Source: Tomocerus qinae
Lineage: Eukaryota > Arthropoda > Collembola > Entomobryomorpha > Tomoceridae
Length of the DNA: 64,000 bases
NCBI GenBank assembly: GCA_020055645.1
Contig: CM034546.1
Coordinates: forward strand, 136,111,875 to 136,175,874
Direction of reading: 5' to 3'
Shown: positions 12,434 to 25,300 of the stretch, piece by piece
Layout of the letters: each line of letters starts with the position of its first letter
How positions within the stretch are numbered: position 1 is the first letter of the stretch
Translations under genes and position numbers: made by a program
The notes under the pieces: generated by a model
The model's database searches: none
The model's input: only the letters and a program-made list of their open reading frames with translations
What the model was told of the DNA's origin: nothing

Positions 12434-13683
12434 TGCGATTTTCTAAAATATACAGCAAAATCATTTATCATTACAGTAGATGATACTGATGGGCATTTAA
12501 TGAAATTATGGTACAAGTTAATCAAAGATGTATACCTGTTAAAGTTGTATACTATGAATGGCCTAAACGACTTAGTTGGAAAGCAACTTGTCCGTTTGAT
12601 TTTAAGGAATAGAGTAATGAAGTTGGTTGATAAATTTTATAAATGAAGAAAATATACTTATTCGTGAAAATGATTAATATGGTTTGAAACTGGCTTTTTC
12701 TTTGGCTACGTATATGCATGCTTGCTGTGGTTACAAAGTTGGCAATGAAGTCACAAAATATAAATACTACTCAACGACATAATTATTAGTAATTTACTAT
12801 TAATATCAATAAAGTAATCGATTCGAATAGGGAAAAGTTGGGGCTAAACAGTCGGATAAAAGTTTAGTTAGCAAATACTGATATAATACAAAGCCAAGTT
12901 CCTTATTACTATTACATATTATTAAGAAAATGAAGTGATTAATGCCATTTCTTTCGGCTTCTTGTGCTTTGGTCACTATTCACACATTTTCTCCCCCTGA
13001 ACAAAAGCGTGTGTTCCCATTAAAGATACAATATTGAGCATGCAAACACTCGTAGAAACGAAATGTCAGCAGAAGTCACCACAAATGTGACATTCAGCAT
13101 TATGTTAAAAGCCATGTTAAAGGTTAGGTTATTTTCCTAAAATACTAAATCTAAGATTTAAGTTTCACCGAATTTGATTATGGTTAGAACATGCAGATAA
13201 AAGTCCGCAAACCCAAACTCGTATCACAAATGTTGACAATTCTTAGTAATTCGCTGCTCCCTGAATGTTGAGAATTATATTTTAACAAAACCACATAACT
13301 AATGCTGAACCTTTGCAATTTACTATAAATATAGTTTACTATAAAGATCATAATATTACTTTTAAAGTAATAGGTATTTTTGATTTCCAAGTATCTATAC
13401 AGTCCACATTATCTGAAATATTTTATTTTCCTTGCTAACTATTTATTGATAAAAATACGATGAGAATTGCCACAGAATTTTATTTCATTTTATTTCATTT
13501 GTTTTCTTATGCTAGCCCATCTTTTTGTAAATTTTTGAAACCTCGACTAACAAGACCTTCTGGAAGTTTTGGAAGTTCGTTAAGTAATTATAGCATTCTT
13601 GAATCATAATCTTAAGTCCGGTTAGAACCAAGTGCTTATAATTAGTAGCACTAAAGAAGCTTTCTCTAACCATTTTTAATTAA
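12434..13683. other. Intergenic, no gene seen; probably holds an unresolved 5' exon of the protease gene
   Basis: AT-rich. The following protease lacks an ATG in its first visible exon, so a short upstream exon may lie here. I could not place it. Confidence 0.4.
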
Positions 13684-15535
13684 GTGAGTATATATTTAAC
13701 TGTACTAATAATATTTATTATTAAAAATGCCCAAGGTACAATTCCCGAGGTGCCACTGCCAAAATTCTCTGGCTCTTCTCGTCAGCATTCAAAAGATCTA
13801 CTAGAACAACTCGCTCGAGAAGGCCCAATAATAAACCGTAAATCAACCGGTTCCATACTAGAACCTATTATCAAAGCCAATAAATTTGCAGTAAACAATG
13901 CCAGAATAGCAAGTGAAAAATCAATTGTACAAACCCTAAATGCTGATGAGTCTTTATTCAAAGGAGTAAATCTTCCTGGCAAAAAGTTATCCGCAGAAGA
14001 GTTTAGAGGGTTCATTGAAAAACGGAATAATTTAAAAACAATATCCAATAACTATCAGGTACGACAAAATTGCCATTTTTTCAAACATAAGGAGTTAAAA
14101 AATTTACCTGTCCTTCAGCACAAGTACAAGTTCAAAACTCAGAAAAAGATTAATTTGGACAAGTTGGAGGAAAATCTGAAAATAACTTTTGTGAAAATAT
14201 ATACGCATAACGTGAAGGCCCAGAATGGGAACTCTTCTTTTGAAATGGGAGTCAACCAATTCTCTCATATGGTAAGACTAGCTGAATCCTAGCACACAAA
14301 GTGTGCTAGAAAATGTTGAAATCAGTAAATTTCTAGCGACTGCGCTTTGGCCCGAAATTCATAGACCGTTGATTGGACTCAGTACTGATAGTCTAAGTCT
14401 AGTCCTTGCTCATTAATTGCAAAATATTACCCTTACTCATTAATTACAAAATATTACGGACAAATATACAAACCTTAATACATTCATAAAAAATTCCATG
14501 CGCATGTCCCACTTTATGTTTAAAAGATTATGTTTATGTAGAGTAAAGATTTCCATTCACGACATAGAATTCTTTACGTTGAATGGCAAAGAGTAACCAT
14601 ACACCAAAATTGTAGTTTCAAGGCCAATAAGAAAGATAAAACTAATCCACTCCGCGTATATAAAAACCTTTAAACTGATAATCTTCAATATTATAACCAG
14701 GGGACAATTGCACCATCAACATTTACTTTTGAATTTGCACTTTTAAAATTTTCGTCATTCGTAATAAAGTATTTAATTATTGATATAGTCATATGAAGAA
14801 TTTGCTTCTGTTTCTCTTGGCTATCAACCTTCGATCACATTTGATAATCAATCAGCAAGCCTTCCCAATGATTTTGCTAAAATTCCAAGCAAACTGGATT
14901 GGAGAAAAAAAGGAATAGTATCTCCAGTAAAAGAACAGGGACTTTGCTCTAGCTGTATTACCTTTTCTGCCATTGGTTGTCTTGAGTCAGCTCACGCCCG
15001 TCGTCATCGTGGACAAATGCTGGACCTCAGCGAACAAGAACTTGTAGATTGCTCACAAGGAAATGGAAACAACGGTTGCAACAGCGGGAAGTTTGAGCCG
15101 ACTTTTAATTATTTGCAAAACAGAGGGGTAGGGTCAGAGATGAAGTACCACTACAGGGCTCGAGTAAGAAGCACTTGCTACGCCCGTGAACGCGTGACCC
15201 GTTTGTCGAAATGGTCACACGTCCTGCCCAGGAAGAATGAGACGGTCTTGCGAGATGCAATCGCCAATTACGGACCTGTCGCCCTTGGTCTCCATGTAAA
15301 TGAAGACTTTAAAAATTATTATAAAGGAATTTTTGACTCGCCTTGCTCTGGACAGGGGAATCACGCCGTCCTAGCTGCTGGCTATGGCAGGAAAAATAAT
15401 ACTCTTGACTACTGGATCATCAAAAACAGCTGGGGAGAGGAATTTGGGGAAAGTGGCTTCATTCGCATACGCAGAAATTATGGGAACTTGTGTGGCATTG
15501 CTAACGAAGCTATAGCAATAGAAGAAGTGATGTAA
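13684..15535 (+). CDS. Papain-family (C1A) cysteine protease, cathepsin L-like
   Basis: Secreted or lysosomal protease precursor. Visible exons are 13684-14271 and 14789-15535 (TAA), joined in phase 0 across a 517-nt intron. The first exon opens with GTG AGT, preceded by AAG. An intron splitting the start codon (A|TG after the AG) would give a natural signal peptide ending near NAQG, so the true start is upstream. After about 110 residues of unusual linker comes an I29-type propeptide (EENLK..FVKIYTHN, MGVNQFSHM). The mature domain has LDWRKKGIVSPVKEQG, then LCSSCITFS, LSEQELVDCS, GNHAVLAAGYG and YWIIKNSWGEEFGESGF. The Cys-His-Asn triad and oxyanion Gln are present. The usual CGSCWAFS is changed: Gly23 is Ser and Trp26 is Ile. 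It may be a specialised or weakened enzyme. An LTR element is inserted 149 bp downstream. Confidence 0.85.
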
Positions 15536-15688
15536 TTCTTAACTCAATACTCATATATAATTGCTTGACATTCTTCTTTTCATTATTAAATGCCCTTAAC
15601 TGTATTAAAATCGAAATATAATTAAAGATTTGGCCTAATTATCATTTATCTACACTTGTCGTCTATTGCAAAAATATGAGATAATATG

Positions 15689-16371
15689 TGGAGAGGGCTA
15701 ATAAGGCTGTGCTATGAGTCATTTATGATTTCCTTACTTTCCATGCTCCTAAGAATGATGTGGTGAACGTGCAAGCCGCAACTTGGTGTGAAAGACACTT
15801 TTATTTATGTATTATAAATATATTACACACACACACATATTCTAGGTTAACTACTAACTAAACAGGTAAGTTAATAGGGTTCAAGGTGAGTACACAGGTA
15901 ACTTAATTAGGGGCACTAACTAAGTCGGAGAGCAGCACCGAAAAATGCGTGTGTCTCCTTCAGAGATTCGATGTGTACTACTTGCTAGCATTCAAGTTTC
16001 GGTGCTAGACAAGTGCAATTGTGTCACATGACACATTCATACAAACATAGGTAGGTATGGGCAATACAAACTACATGCTATGCTAAACTAAATACAAGTA
16101 GGTAGGTAGGTTAGACTACACACTATTGTACATACACATTACATTTCATTTCATTACATTGCATATTTCATCTTATACTAGGGAAGCCCGCACTAAGGGG
16201 TTTACACAATTAGCCTAGTACGTCCATGCTACCATCCATGCATACGGTCTACACTTGAAGAGGAGGTTTCGAGCTAACGCCAAAGCGACCGTCCGTTCCG
16301 TCGCTTCCACGGTGCTCATGAAAGGAGGTGGCAGGAGGCCTTTGGGAGTAACTCTGACTCTCTTAAGGTAC

Positions 16372-16410
<39 letters not shown>

Positions 16411-16477
16411 TATTAACGAGATTCCCACTGTCCCTCTCTAGTCCTTATACTAGAGGAGAGTCTATGAGGCGTCTCCA
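15689..16477 (-). repeat. 3' LTR (element orientation minus)
   Basis: 789 bp, TG..CA. It contains, on the minus strand, a TATA-like/AATAAA-rich stretch near 15800-15835 and a CA microsatellite. Identical by eye to 19691-20479. Confidence 0.95.
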
Positions 16478-16487
16478 TTCTCCCCAC
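16478..16487 (-). other. Polypurine tract
   Basis: GTGGGGAGAA on the minus strand, directly before the 3' LTR. This fixes the orientation of the element. Confidence 0.75.
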
Positions 16488-17094
16488 GTTGAAATGTACT
16501 ATTTCAAACTAGATAGATACAACACATACAAATACATTCAATTTATGATATCTAGTCTAGGGGGATACATACTTACATAATATTGCATAATATTACATAC
16601 ACATACAGACACATGGAGAAACATATACATAAACACATTATGCTTGACACTTGTAGCACTATTGCACTTGTAGCGTGTTTTCCACATGCGTTGAATCTTC
16701 GTAGTGAAGAGTTGCAGGTTGCGTTGAGGAGCAGGATGCGCGGATACGGCTGTCCAGTCCTCCATCATAAGTGGTGCGGCTGAGGCACCATTACAAAATT
16801 CATGTCCATTGCACTGTAAAATAGACTTACGTGCAACTGGTTTAGCGGCAAGAGTCCCGTAGTTCCATCGTGGAGACGTTGAGAGCTTCTGCTGTACCTG
16901 TAGTTGCTTTCCAGTTGACGAAGCTGTGGAGTGCAGAAATAGTGATGCGACGATTGGCGAGTGCGATGTCCATCCATTCCATTCGTCCCGCGAAGGGATG
17001 CGGGTAATCGCTGAAGAGCGTTGAGAGTCTGTGCAGCTAGGCAGTGTGTGCACAGACGTAGCAGGCCGGTCCGGCCGTAGCAACGAGGAGCAGC

Positions 17095-19341
17095 TCACTT
17101 GCAGTCCGTAGTGATGGTCTCGTTCGACAAATCCTTAGTTGAAGCTGCTGCATGTACGTTCTGTTGTTGCAGTTGGATGGGGATGGCGAGCGAAGAAAGT
17201 GGCGGAGGCAGCCAGGCAGTTCCCGTAGAGTCCATCCATCCGTAGCTTCTTCGTAGACGGTTCAAGTAGGCTGCTTGCATGCAGCGCAGTTGTGCTTGAT
17301 AAGTTGTAGCACATAAGTTCAGTTCCAGTTCATTCTTTATGCTATGCACGTACGGTGCAAAGCATTCCACTTGTACGCGCACTTGGACTGTAGAGTCCCT
17401 TATAAAAGTGGCGTAAGTTAATTCCATCGTAGAGATGGAGTCGTATAGCTTGTGCAAAGCTACATACCGTGCAGGTGTAGGCTCCATCGATGCGACTTCG
17501 TAAGGAAGTCCGTGCGCACTGTCTTTGTAGCTGGGAAGCAGAAGTGTGTGCGTAGGATTCATTCCATGCATGTAGAGTGTGTACATCATAGCACTGTACA
17601 CAAATTGCCGTTCTGGCGTAAGTCGTCGAATGTCTTGCTTGCAGACCATTGCAAGCAGACTTCGTGCACTTATAACATGTTGTGCGGGTGACTTGTATCT
17701 AAGTCGAGTAGCACTTTCATCGTTCAATGCATGCTGAGATGCGTAAGTAGCACTTTCCATATCTTCCACGTCGCTGCATATCTGTTGCGTAGCGAGTGGG
17801 ATAAGATGCGTAGATTGCACCGTCCACAGTTTTGTGTATGCATCCTCGACGAGATACTTCCTTCTTCGTGGAGGACTTCTGTCGGGTGGTTTCTTTTCCT
17901 TGTCCAGGACTAGCTGCTGGACGGGTGCAGGGTTTGATGCTGTAGGAACACCAAGAGTTGAGATGAAACTCGTGTAGGCGTAAGGAGGACGCACTAACGA
18001 GGTTTCACTCACACATCGTTCAAGTTCAATGCAGTGGTACGCTTGTACCTTGTGTGCGTTAGTGCCTACATGGGCACATGTAGGACGTACTAACGAGGTT
18101 TGCTGTTCATGTTGTGTAATGCTCATACAGAGGGGCATGTACACTTTGTGCGAGGCGATACTGGCTGCAGTAGCCGAGTAGTCGAACGCACGTTCACTTA
18201 GTTGCACTGTAGAGTGCACAGAGTTGTCTTGTGGCAGAAGACAAATCCAATCAATTTCACTGTAGTGCACGGCACGGTGCACAGAACAGTCTTGCATATG
18301 AAGACTGATACAATCACTTTTATCAATGGGCGAGATCCTAGACGTTGAATCTGCCGAAGCGTCTGACACTGTGCGTGGCTGCACGGAGGGCGTAGACGGC
18401 TTGAGTGCTGCGGGCTGCAGCGAGTCGGACAAAGTTTCATTTGTCGAAGCGTGCGTCGGCACGGACATATGCTGATGAGAAATGAGTGTAAGACATTTAC
18501 TCACCAAAAGTTCATTTCCAAATTGAAGCGTAGGTTTCAGCTTCTGCTTTCTTGAGTGTGAAGAGTTTTCTTGCGGCTGAAGACGAACACTTACACTTTC
18601 ACTTGGCATGACTCTATACATAGAGTATGCAGGTGCGTCTGAAACTACGCGTCTTTCACTGACGGTAGTTGACGACTTTACATCAAATGGATGTGGAGAC
18701 TCGTGCAGAGTTCCACTTAACAGTTCGTGCTTCGGCACGGGTGCATGTAGGATGCTAGATGCTGTGAGAGTTTTACTCACCAACGTGGATGTTCCATCGG
18801 ATGTTTCTGCGGCTCGTCTTGAGTCCTTCGAATGTTCCGACTGGATGTTCCTAGGCTTTTCTTCCTTGTTCAGTCTTGAGGACGCACTGTGGGATGTTTC
18901 TGTGGACGTTCCGTCTTTGGACTCCGGCGAATGTTCCGCTTGGCTGCTCCTAAGTGATGAGAGAGTGGATGCTCCGATGGATGACCCGAGTGGATGTTGC
19001 GTAGGATGTTCGCTGGCGATGTTCCCGTACATATTCCGTGTGGATTCTCCTTCCATGGACGTTCCTTTACTTTGTTCAATGTTGATAGCTAGCTTGTCTA
19101 GTCTATCATGGAGGACGTAGTAGTGAGGTTCTTCTGCCTTATACTCTTCGTCCGTTGTAGCGAGGTTGCTACACTGCTGCAGTAGGCAACTGCATGTGTC
19201 CCGCAGGACGTCTACTTCTTCTTCCAATAGGTGGCGCTGGTCGGTTGACAGGCCATGCGTAGCTCCGTACGCAATAAAAAGATTCTCTATCCTAGCAATG
19301 CTTGTGTGAAGCGTAAGCCTATCTTGTCTAACGGCATCCAT
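17095..19341 (-). CDS. 748-residue ORF of the LTR element, probably Gag-like
   Basis: Runs ATG 19341 to a stop at 17095, intact. Residues 1-90 are helical and charged (ARIENLF, HLLEEEVDVLRD, DEEYKAEE, LHDRLDKLA), like the N-terminal helical part of BEL/Pao Gag proteins; this is a weak resemblance. Residues 95-440 are rich in Ser, Thr, Pro and His and contain internal repeats: VSDA..S repeats about every 75 residues, with SLVRPTCAH/SLVRPPYAY, and QDCSVHRAV/QDNSVHSTV. Around residue 485 is a basic patch (PPRRRKY). The last 250 residues look more folded, with helical segments (RQFVYSAMMYTLYMHG). No CCHC knuckle, protease DTG/DSG, YxDD or integrase motif was found. Its GC content is higher than the flanking DNA. 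No known protein is recognised; Gag-like is inferred from position between LTR and PPT. Confidence 0.75.
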   Translation of the reverse strand: MDAVRQDRLTLHTSIARIENLFIAYGATHGLSTDQRHLLEEEVDVLRDTCSCLLQQCSNLATTDEEYKAEEPHYYVLHDRLDKLAINIEQSKGTSMEGESTRNMYGNIASEHPTQHPLGSSIGASTLSSLRSSQAEHSPESKDGTSTETSHSASSRLNKEEKPRNIQSEHSKDSRRAAETSDGTSTLVSKTLTASSILHAPVPKHELLSGTLHESPHPFDVKSSTTVSERRVVSDAPAYSMYRVMPSESVSVRLQPQENSSHSRKQKLKPTLQFGNELLVSKCLTLISHQHMSVPTHASTNETLSDSLQPAALKPSTPSVQPRTVSDASADSTSRISPIDKSDCISLHMQDCSVHRAVHYSEIDWICLLPQDNSVHSTVQLSERAFDYSATAASIASHKVYMPLCMSITQHEQQTSLVRPTCAHVGTNAHKVQAYHCIELERCVSETSLVRPPYAYTSFISTLGVPTASNPAPVQQLVLDKEKKPPDRSPPRRRKYLVEDAYTKLWTVQSTHLIPLATQQICSDVEDMESATYASQHALNDESATRLRYKSPAQHVISARSLLAMVCKQDIRRLTPERQFVYSAMMYTLYMHGMNPTHTLLLPSYKDSAHGLPYEVASMEPTPARYVALHKLYDSISTMELTYATFIRDSTVQVRVQVECFAPYVHSIKNELELNLCATTYQAQLRCMQAAYLNRLRRSYGWMDSTGTAWLPPPLSSLAIPIQLQQQNVHAAASTKDLSNETITTDCK

Positions 19342-19672
19342 AGCTGCTACTGAGTGATGGAGGAAGACAAGGATATCTGACTTACTGGGGTGATGTGCGA
19401 TGAGACGTGCTGTCTAATGCAAGGATCCAATCTTCGTGTCTTGCAAGTCGACTCCAGGAGTGGCTTGAGACGGGGAGTGATGAGACCGAAGCTTCGGCTT
19501 CAGTTCGTGCACAAGATAAATTCAAAATGGACGTCAGTCCAACACTTACTTTCATCGATGGGCGATCGATGATGATGACGTCATAGGCACATTATCAGTT
19601 TCCCGAGTGGAGTTCATGGCAATTAACTTTGCACTATTAATTTGCACTAATTAATACTGTTAATTACCGTTA

Positions 19673-19690
19673 TCCGAGCGCGAAGGACCA
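19673..19690 (-). other. tRNA primer-binding site of the LTR element
   Basis: Directly inside the 5' LTR (minus orientation) the sequence reads TGGTCCTTCGCGCTCGG. It begins with TGG, as expected for pairing to a tRNA CCA end. The BEL element at 32945-32960 shares the TGGTCCTTC core. Confidence 0.7.
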
Positions 19691-20373
19691 TGGAGAGGGC
19701 TAATAAGGCTGTGCTATGAGTCATTTATGATTTCCTTACTTTCCATGCTCCTAAGAATGATGTGGTGAACGTGCAAGCCGCAACTTGGTGTGAAAGACAC
19801 TTTTATTTATGTATTATAAATATATTACACACACACACATATTCTAGGTTAACTACTAACTAAACAGGTAAGTTAATAGGGTTCAAGGTGAGTACACAGG
19901 TAACTTAATTAGGGGCACTAACTAAGTCGGAGAGCAGCACCGAAAAATGCGTGTGTCTCCTTCAGAGATTCGATGTGTACTACTTGCTAGCATTCAAGTT
20001 TCGGTGCTAGACAAGTGCAATTGTGTCACATGACACATTCATACAAACATAGGTAGGTATGGGCAATACAAACTACATGCTATGCTAAACTAAATACAAG
20101 TAGGTAGGTAGGTTAGACTACACACTATTGTACATACACATTACATTTCATTTCATTACATTGCATATTTCATCTTATACTAGGGAAGCCCGCACTAAGG
20201 GGTTTACACAATTAGCCTAGTACGTCCATGCTACCATCCATGCATACGGTCTACACTTGAAGAGGAGGTTTCGAGCTAACGCCAAAGCGACCGTCCGTTC
20301 CGTCGCTTCCACGGTGCTCATGAAAGGAGGTGGCAGGAGGCCTTTGGGAGTAACTCTGACTCTCTTAAGGTAC

Positions 20374-20412
<39 letters not shown>

Positions 20413-20479
20413 TATTAACGAGATTCCCACTGTCCCTCTCTAGTCCTTATACTAGAGGAGAGTCTATGAGGCGTCTCCA
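19691..20479 (-). repeat. 5' LTR (element orientation minus)
   Basis: 789 bp, identical by eye to 15689-16477, and followed by the target duplication ATATG. Confidence 0.95.
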
Positions 20480-20484
20480 ATATG

Positions 20485-21714
20485 GATTTTTAGGCCACTT
20501 GTTATTCAAAAAAGTTTTCATATGACAAGCAGCCTGCTCTAAAAATGTTAAAATTTGACTAGGTAAAAATAGGTCGATGTCGTTCGTTATATTAGTACTT
20601 TGCAATCATTTGAATTTAGTAAAAAGTTAAAAATGCTTGAAATATTTCATCAGCGTTTGGTTTTTCAGGGTTCACAAAAGAAAGGGAGGAAGGTATAGCT
20701 GGTTTTCGTTTCTAATTTGTCTTATTTACTTCAAATGCACCCATAACAAGGTTGTAAATCTGAACGAGGAAATGTTTAGTGTGAGTACCTAGAATCAAAC
20801 TAGGAAAATAATTAAAAATGATTTTCTAGGTTCATTCTTCTGTATTTATTTAATAATAATTTTTTTAGTTTAAGGCAAAGGAATAATTGTTTAATTTCCC
20901 GGAAATGTCACCTATTACCTGGAATATACTGATTTGCTGTGAAGAAATATCACTTAATGCCACTCTGCTTAGCAATAAAATATAATATAATTATAGTATC
21001 ACCTCGTAAGGTAAATGATACCAATAGTTTGATTACAACGATTAATGTATTGTATTTTGTATCAACAAAGATAATTAAACAAACACAAAAGGCATGAACA
21101 GTGCAAGGTAGGAAATACCAAAGGTTTATATAAAGCCAAAATTGTAAATAAATTAGGCATGGTAAATTATGTGTAGACGTTAATCTCAGGGTACACATTG
21201 GGTCCGCAAATTTACCCATTGAGTTCGCATATTAAAGCATATTAAATAAAATCATATTGTATAATTCATTAATTGATAATTAACTATATACTATTATATA
21301 CTGAAATTATTGTCATATTCTATGGGCATTGGGCATGACCCGCAGAGAATATAAAAATAAAACCACTATTTAATTCTAATCACAGAGTACATGAAAACTT
21401 TGGTGTTTGACTTGTATTGTTGAAATACAGTACTTTGTGAGTCAGAATTTTTGCAGAGGAAAATGGTCTAGATACCGGTTGGCAAAAATGTAAAAAGGTA
21501 GGCAATATCTATCTTGTGACATTTCTGTGTACAGAATATAATTTTGCAAATGAGCCCTTATGGTCTCTAAAATGTATTTTTAACTTTGGAGATTAAGTTA
21601 AACTATTGTGTCGAATATTTATTTACACTGATATATACTTATATGATATAAGTAATGTAAAAAATGGGGAAAATAATTATGTGTGTTAATCAACCAGTAT
21701 TGCCAAATGCCAGA
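20485..21714. other. Intergenic, no gene seen
   Basis: AT-rich. The 89-codon minus-strand ORF near 21.0-21.2 kb has no signal of a real protein beyond random hydrophobic residues. Confidence 0.5.
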
Positions 21715-22342
21715 ATGAAACTAATTCTTGGATTTATTGGACTGCTCTACGTTTTGAACGTGGTCAGCGGGTTCCAAAATGAAGGTCTTAATCTTCACAA
21801 CAAATATCGGAAGGCTCATCGAGTTGGTGCTTTGCAACTGGACAAAAGTGTAAGATATTCTAATAAATGATTTTATCAATTGCATATAAATCTTTGCTAG
21901 GTGACAATTTTTGCATATTTTAAAATGTACTTGGAGGTTATTATGATTTTTTTAGTTGAATCAACAAGCTCAACAATGCGCACAAAGAGTGGCGAACGAA
22001 AACAAGAAAGGCTCAATGAATCTCAATCATACACCACAAAATCAACGGCGAGGACAAGGAGAAAATCTTTCTGCGACTACAACGAAGGGTTCAAAAGTTA
22101 AAGACGTGGAAGATGCAATCAGGAGGTGGTACAATGAGGTCAAATTTTACAACTTCAATCTTCCAAGCATGATGGGAAAAGGCGGACAAGCTGTGGGGCA
22201 TTTCACTCAACTCGTCTGGAAAAACTCCAAGAAATTAGGTCTCGGAGTAGCCTACTCAGGGAGAAACGCCTTTATCTGTGCTCGATACCTTCCTCAGGGT
22301 AACTTCAATAATGCATTCAAGCAAAATGTATTTTCCGGCTAA
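21715..22342 (+). CDS. Secreted CAP-domain protein (GAPR-1/PR-1 type)
   Basis: Two exons, 21715-21849 and 21956-22342, joined in phase 0 across a 106-nt intron (AGT|GTAAGA to TTTTTTTAG), give 173 residues. ATG 21715 starts a clean signal peptide (KLILGFIGLLYVLNVVSG); the in-frame ATG at 21664 would add 17 residues that break it. The CAP fold signatures follow: LHNKYRKAH near the start of the mature chain, GENLSAT, the CAP1 motif VGHFTQLVWKNS and the CAP2-like motif CARYLPQGNF. The His residues of the CAP cavity are present (HNKYR, GHFTQ). The short form without extra cysteine-rich domains matches the GAPR-1 subgroup, which bind sterols or lipids and occur in saliva, venom and immune secretions. 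The specific role here is not known. Confidence 0.9.
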
Positions 22343-25300
22343 ATAACAATCTTTGTGGCTCAATGCCATGGCTGTTAAGTGATATCTAAACGCAATCATA
22401 ATTGTAATCATACGCAATCAAAATCAAAATTCAAAGTAGTAAATTCTTAAATTACTCGTTTTTCTAAATATGAAATCTTGTGTCAACTTACGTTAAATAT
22501 TGTATTACAATATAATGTCAAGTTTTATTAATAGTGTTTATATACTGCCGAAAAAACTGGATACATAAAATCAATAAAAATGTAACTCAAAGCTAAAAGT
22601 ATGGGACGAGTTTTAAAAAATTATCATTTTTTACCCTATCGCCGTTTGTGCTTGCATATAGCTTTAAATTACATCATTGTTGTTATTACCTATCACCTCT
22701 TTTAATAAAAATAAGAAATATAATAAAATCATAATCATGAACGACTATAGTATAAACTTGAAGTGACACATGGGCATTGAATTCTGTATAATGTCAAGCA
22801 TCGAAAAGTTTTGGCAACCTAGTTGGTGTGGAGCCAATAATGAAATCCTAGTACTGAAATAAAAGCCTATAAAAATCGTTAAACGTTAAAAATGAGACAT
22901 ATTCGCTCACAGGCACGTATCTAGTTTGTTCAAGGGGGGCGGAAGCAAAAATTATACCAAAAAAGACATATTCGCGCGACGCGCGAAAAAATTTTGCAAT
23001 TTTAGGCCATTTTTGAGAAAAAAATCCTCTTTTTCTCAGATTTAGGGGGGGGGCGCTGCGCCCCCCCGTCCCCCTACTGGATACGTGCTTGATGTAGTGC
23101 TACCTATTCATAAAGGACGTTCGTTAGCAAGTAGAGTGGTAGTAATAATGAATGTCAAATGGCAAGTAATTATAAACGAATACAGTCAATCACAGTTAAA
23201 TGTGATTGATTGTGGAAATCAATTATGAATTTATGAATATACTTAAAAGGTGAAATTGTTCTGCTAACACAATTATTTATGGCAGTGTAGTTCTTGTAGG
23301 TTTTCATGAGTACCATACATACTAGTCCAAAGTCCACCGCATTATTGAGATAGGAAAGAGAATAAAGAGATAAATAGAAAGAGATGTTATAAAATAAATC
23401 AGCAATTAACGTTACAACTTTAAAAAGTTTGTCTCAATCGCATTTAAAACGTTAACTGTTCCTTATATATGTAAAATGTCAATGCTATGATGATTAAATT
23501 TTATTTTGTTGCTTTATCTAATCTGTTTCGGCCACATTCTTTGGTAGATTGGTCATTGAGGAACATTATTAGCTTATTGTTTGTAAAAATTGCTTTAATT
23601 TCGCCGCTAATGATTTAATTTGGAAAGTCAGGAGAATACAGCACCAGAAAAAAATTCGGGGAGGGGCTATTAAAGAAAAAGAACGAAAAGACATACTAAT
23701 TTCGTTTGGGGTAAGACAGTGGTTGCAGAGGTGGAGGAAGAGGAGTGCGAGCTAGAGGAATCAAATGACGTATGAGGTAGGTGAAGAAGTGATGAGGTGG
23801 AGGCAAAAATTAATGATTGTTTCCTCCAAAGATAAAAATTTTCTTCTTTCTCCAATGTTGGGGTCAGTTTAAGCCTCCCTAGCTGCGACCCTGTAAAACA
23901 AAGAACGAAAGTTTTGCCATAAATTATCTTAATGGATTTTTTTGGTATGGCACTCGATACTCGTGTTCATGTCTCGTAATACCCGAAACTATTCATTTAT
24001 TCCTTCATGAACGACATTGGTAACGGTATGGTAATGCATGAAGTTTTGAACTTAATGCTTGATGTGAAATATTGTTACTATCGACGGCATTCACATCGAG
24101 ATTATTTAGTTTGGATGAAGATAAGCCGGGAAATGATAAGAGGAAATCTATGCTTATAATTTTCTTTTTTACCTGAAATATATATTTAATGCCGCATTTT
24201 ATTGTAAACCTCATCCATTAGAATTGTCATTTCATTTGGAGTACAGTTCGCAGCTCAACCTCAGGAAGGTTTCGCATGGGCTCAATTCTTCAAGCAATAT
24301 TGAAGTCACTGGGTTTAAAGACGATAGGTACGTAAATTATATTTTATTATTATATTGCATTACACGTTTTCGTAGAGAAAGGTATGGAAAATAGATTTCT
24401 GTTTAAGAATGACTTCTTTTGATTTCGAAAGGAACTATGAACTATCTAATTACATTAAACACAAAATTCATTCATTCAGGTTACAAGTCACTGTACAATT
24501 AAAGGTGAATAATAACTTTCCCAGTTTTTGAATTCGAAATAGTTCCCTATGCTATCCAAAAACATGTTAGATGACACACGACATACTTTATTATGCAGAA
24601 ATATGCATGCTTATTGAGAATTATTTCGCATATATCGATTATTTTCTCATTGTTCATATACATTAATGTTGCAGTATTTTTGCATTATGACCCTTAAACT
24701 CTTTTAGAGGTCATTACTAGCCAAAATAATGCCTTTAGTGACATCGGGGTCCTTGTTAGCTTTTGATTGATACCTCAGACGGTTATGTGTGTGATACACA
24801 ATAACAAGTTTTAACATTTGACAATGGGCAGGGCTCACCGATAGTTAAATACTTGATATGCCAACAAAATGTAGTTTTATAATCTCTTTAATTTGAACCG
24901 AACAAACTTTGAAAAGAATATTTTTATTTTGATGAAAACCCAAAAAACCACTTTAACTTTTCCGGGCTCGAAAAATTGAGACGTTACAGCTCTTTCAAAA
25001 AACATCTGGAGATTAACTTATGGCGGGTGTTCATACCAACTTTATCAAAATCCGTCTAGGGGTTCAAAAGTTATTTTGCTTTCATTTTAAAGAGGTCTTG
25101 TTTATATCTGTATTATACAGACTGTATAACTACTGACAGACAGCGTCAAAATGATTTTTTCCTGCAAGTAGTTTGTTCCTATTTCCTTTCCCCACATGTA
25201 GAGAGAAGAAAATGGCCTTTTGGAAGCCATCGGGAAAACCATTTACCTATATCAAATAAAATCTGTCACTTTGATATTGTAGTTACTGTTACTGCATCTA

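Larger units (their letters stand above)
15689..20479 (-). mobile_element. LTR retrotransposon with identical LTRs and a single long ORF, no visible pol
   Basis: 4791 bp. The LTRs at 15689-16477 and 19691-20479 are at a constant 4002-bp offset; I saw no difference between them by eye. They start TG and end CA and are flanked by the 5-bp target duplication ATATG (15684-15688, 20480-20484). On the minus strand a primer-binding site follows the 5' LTR (TGGTCCTTCGCGCTCGG), and a polypurine tract GTGGGGAGAA precedes the 3' LTR. The internal 3.2 kb holds one 748-codon ORF and no reverse transcriptase, RNase H or integrase motif in any frame I read. It is therefore a very recent insertion of a probably non-autonomous, Gag-like-only element. 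Confidence 0.92.
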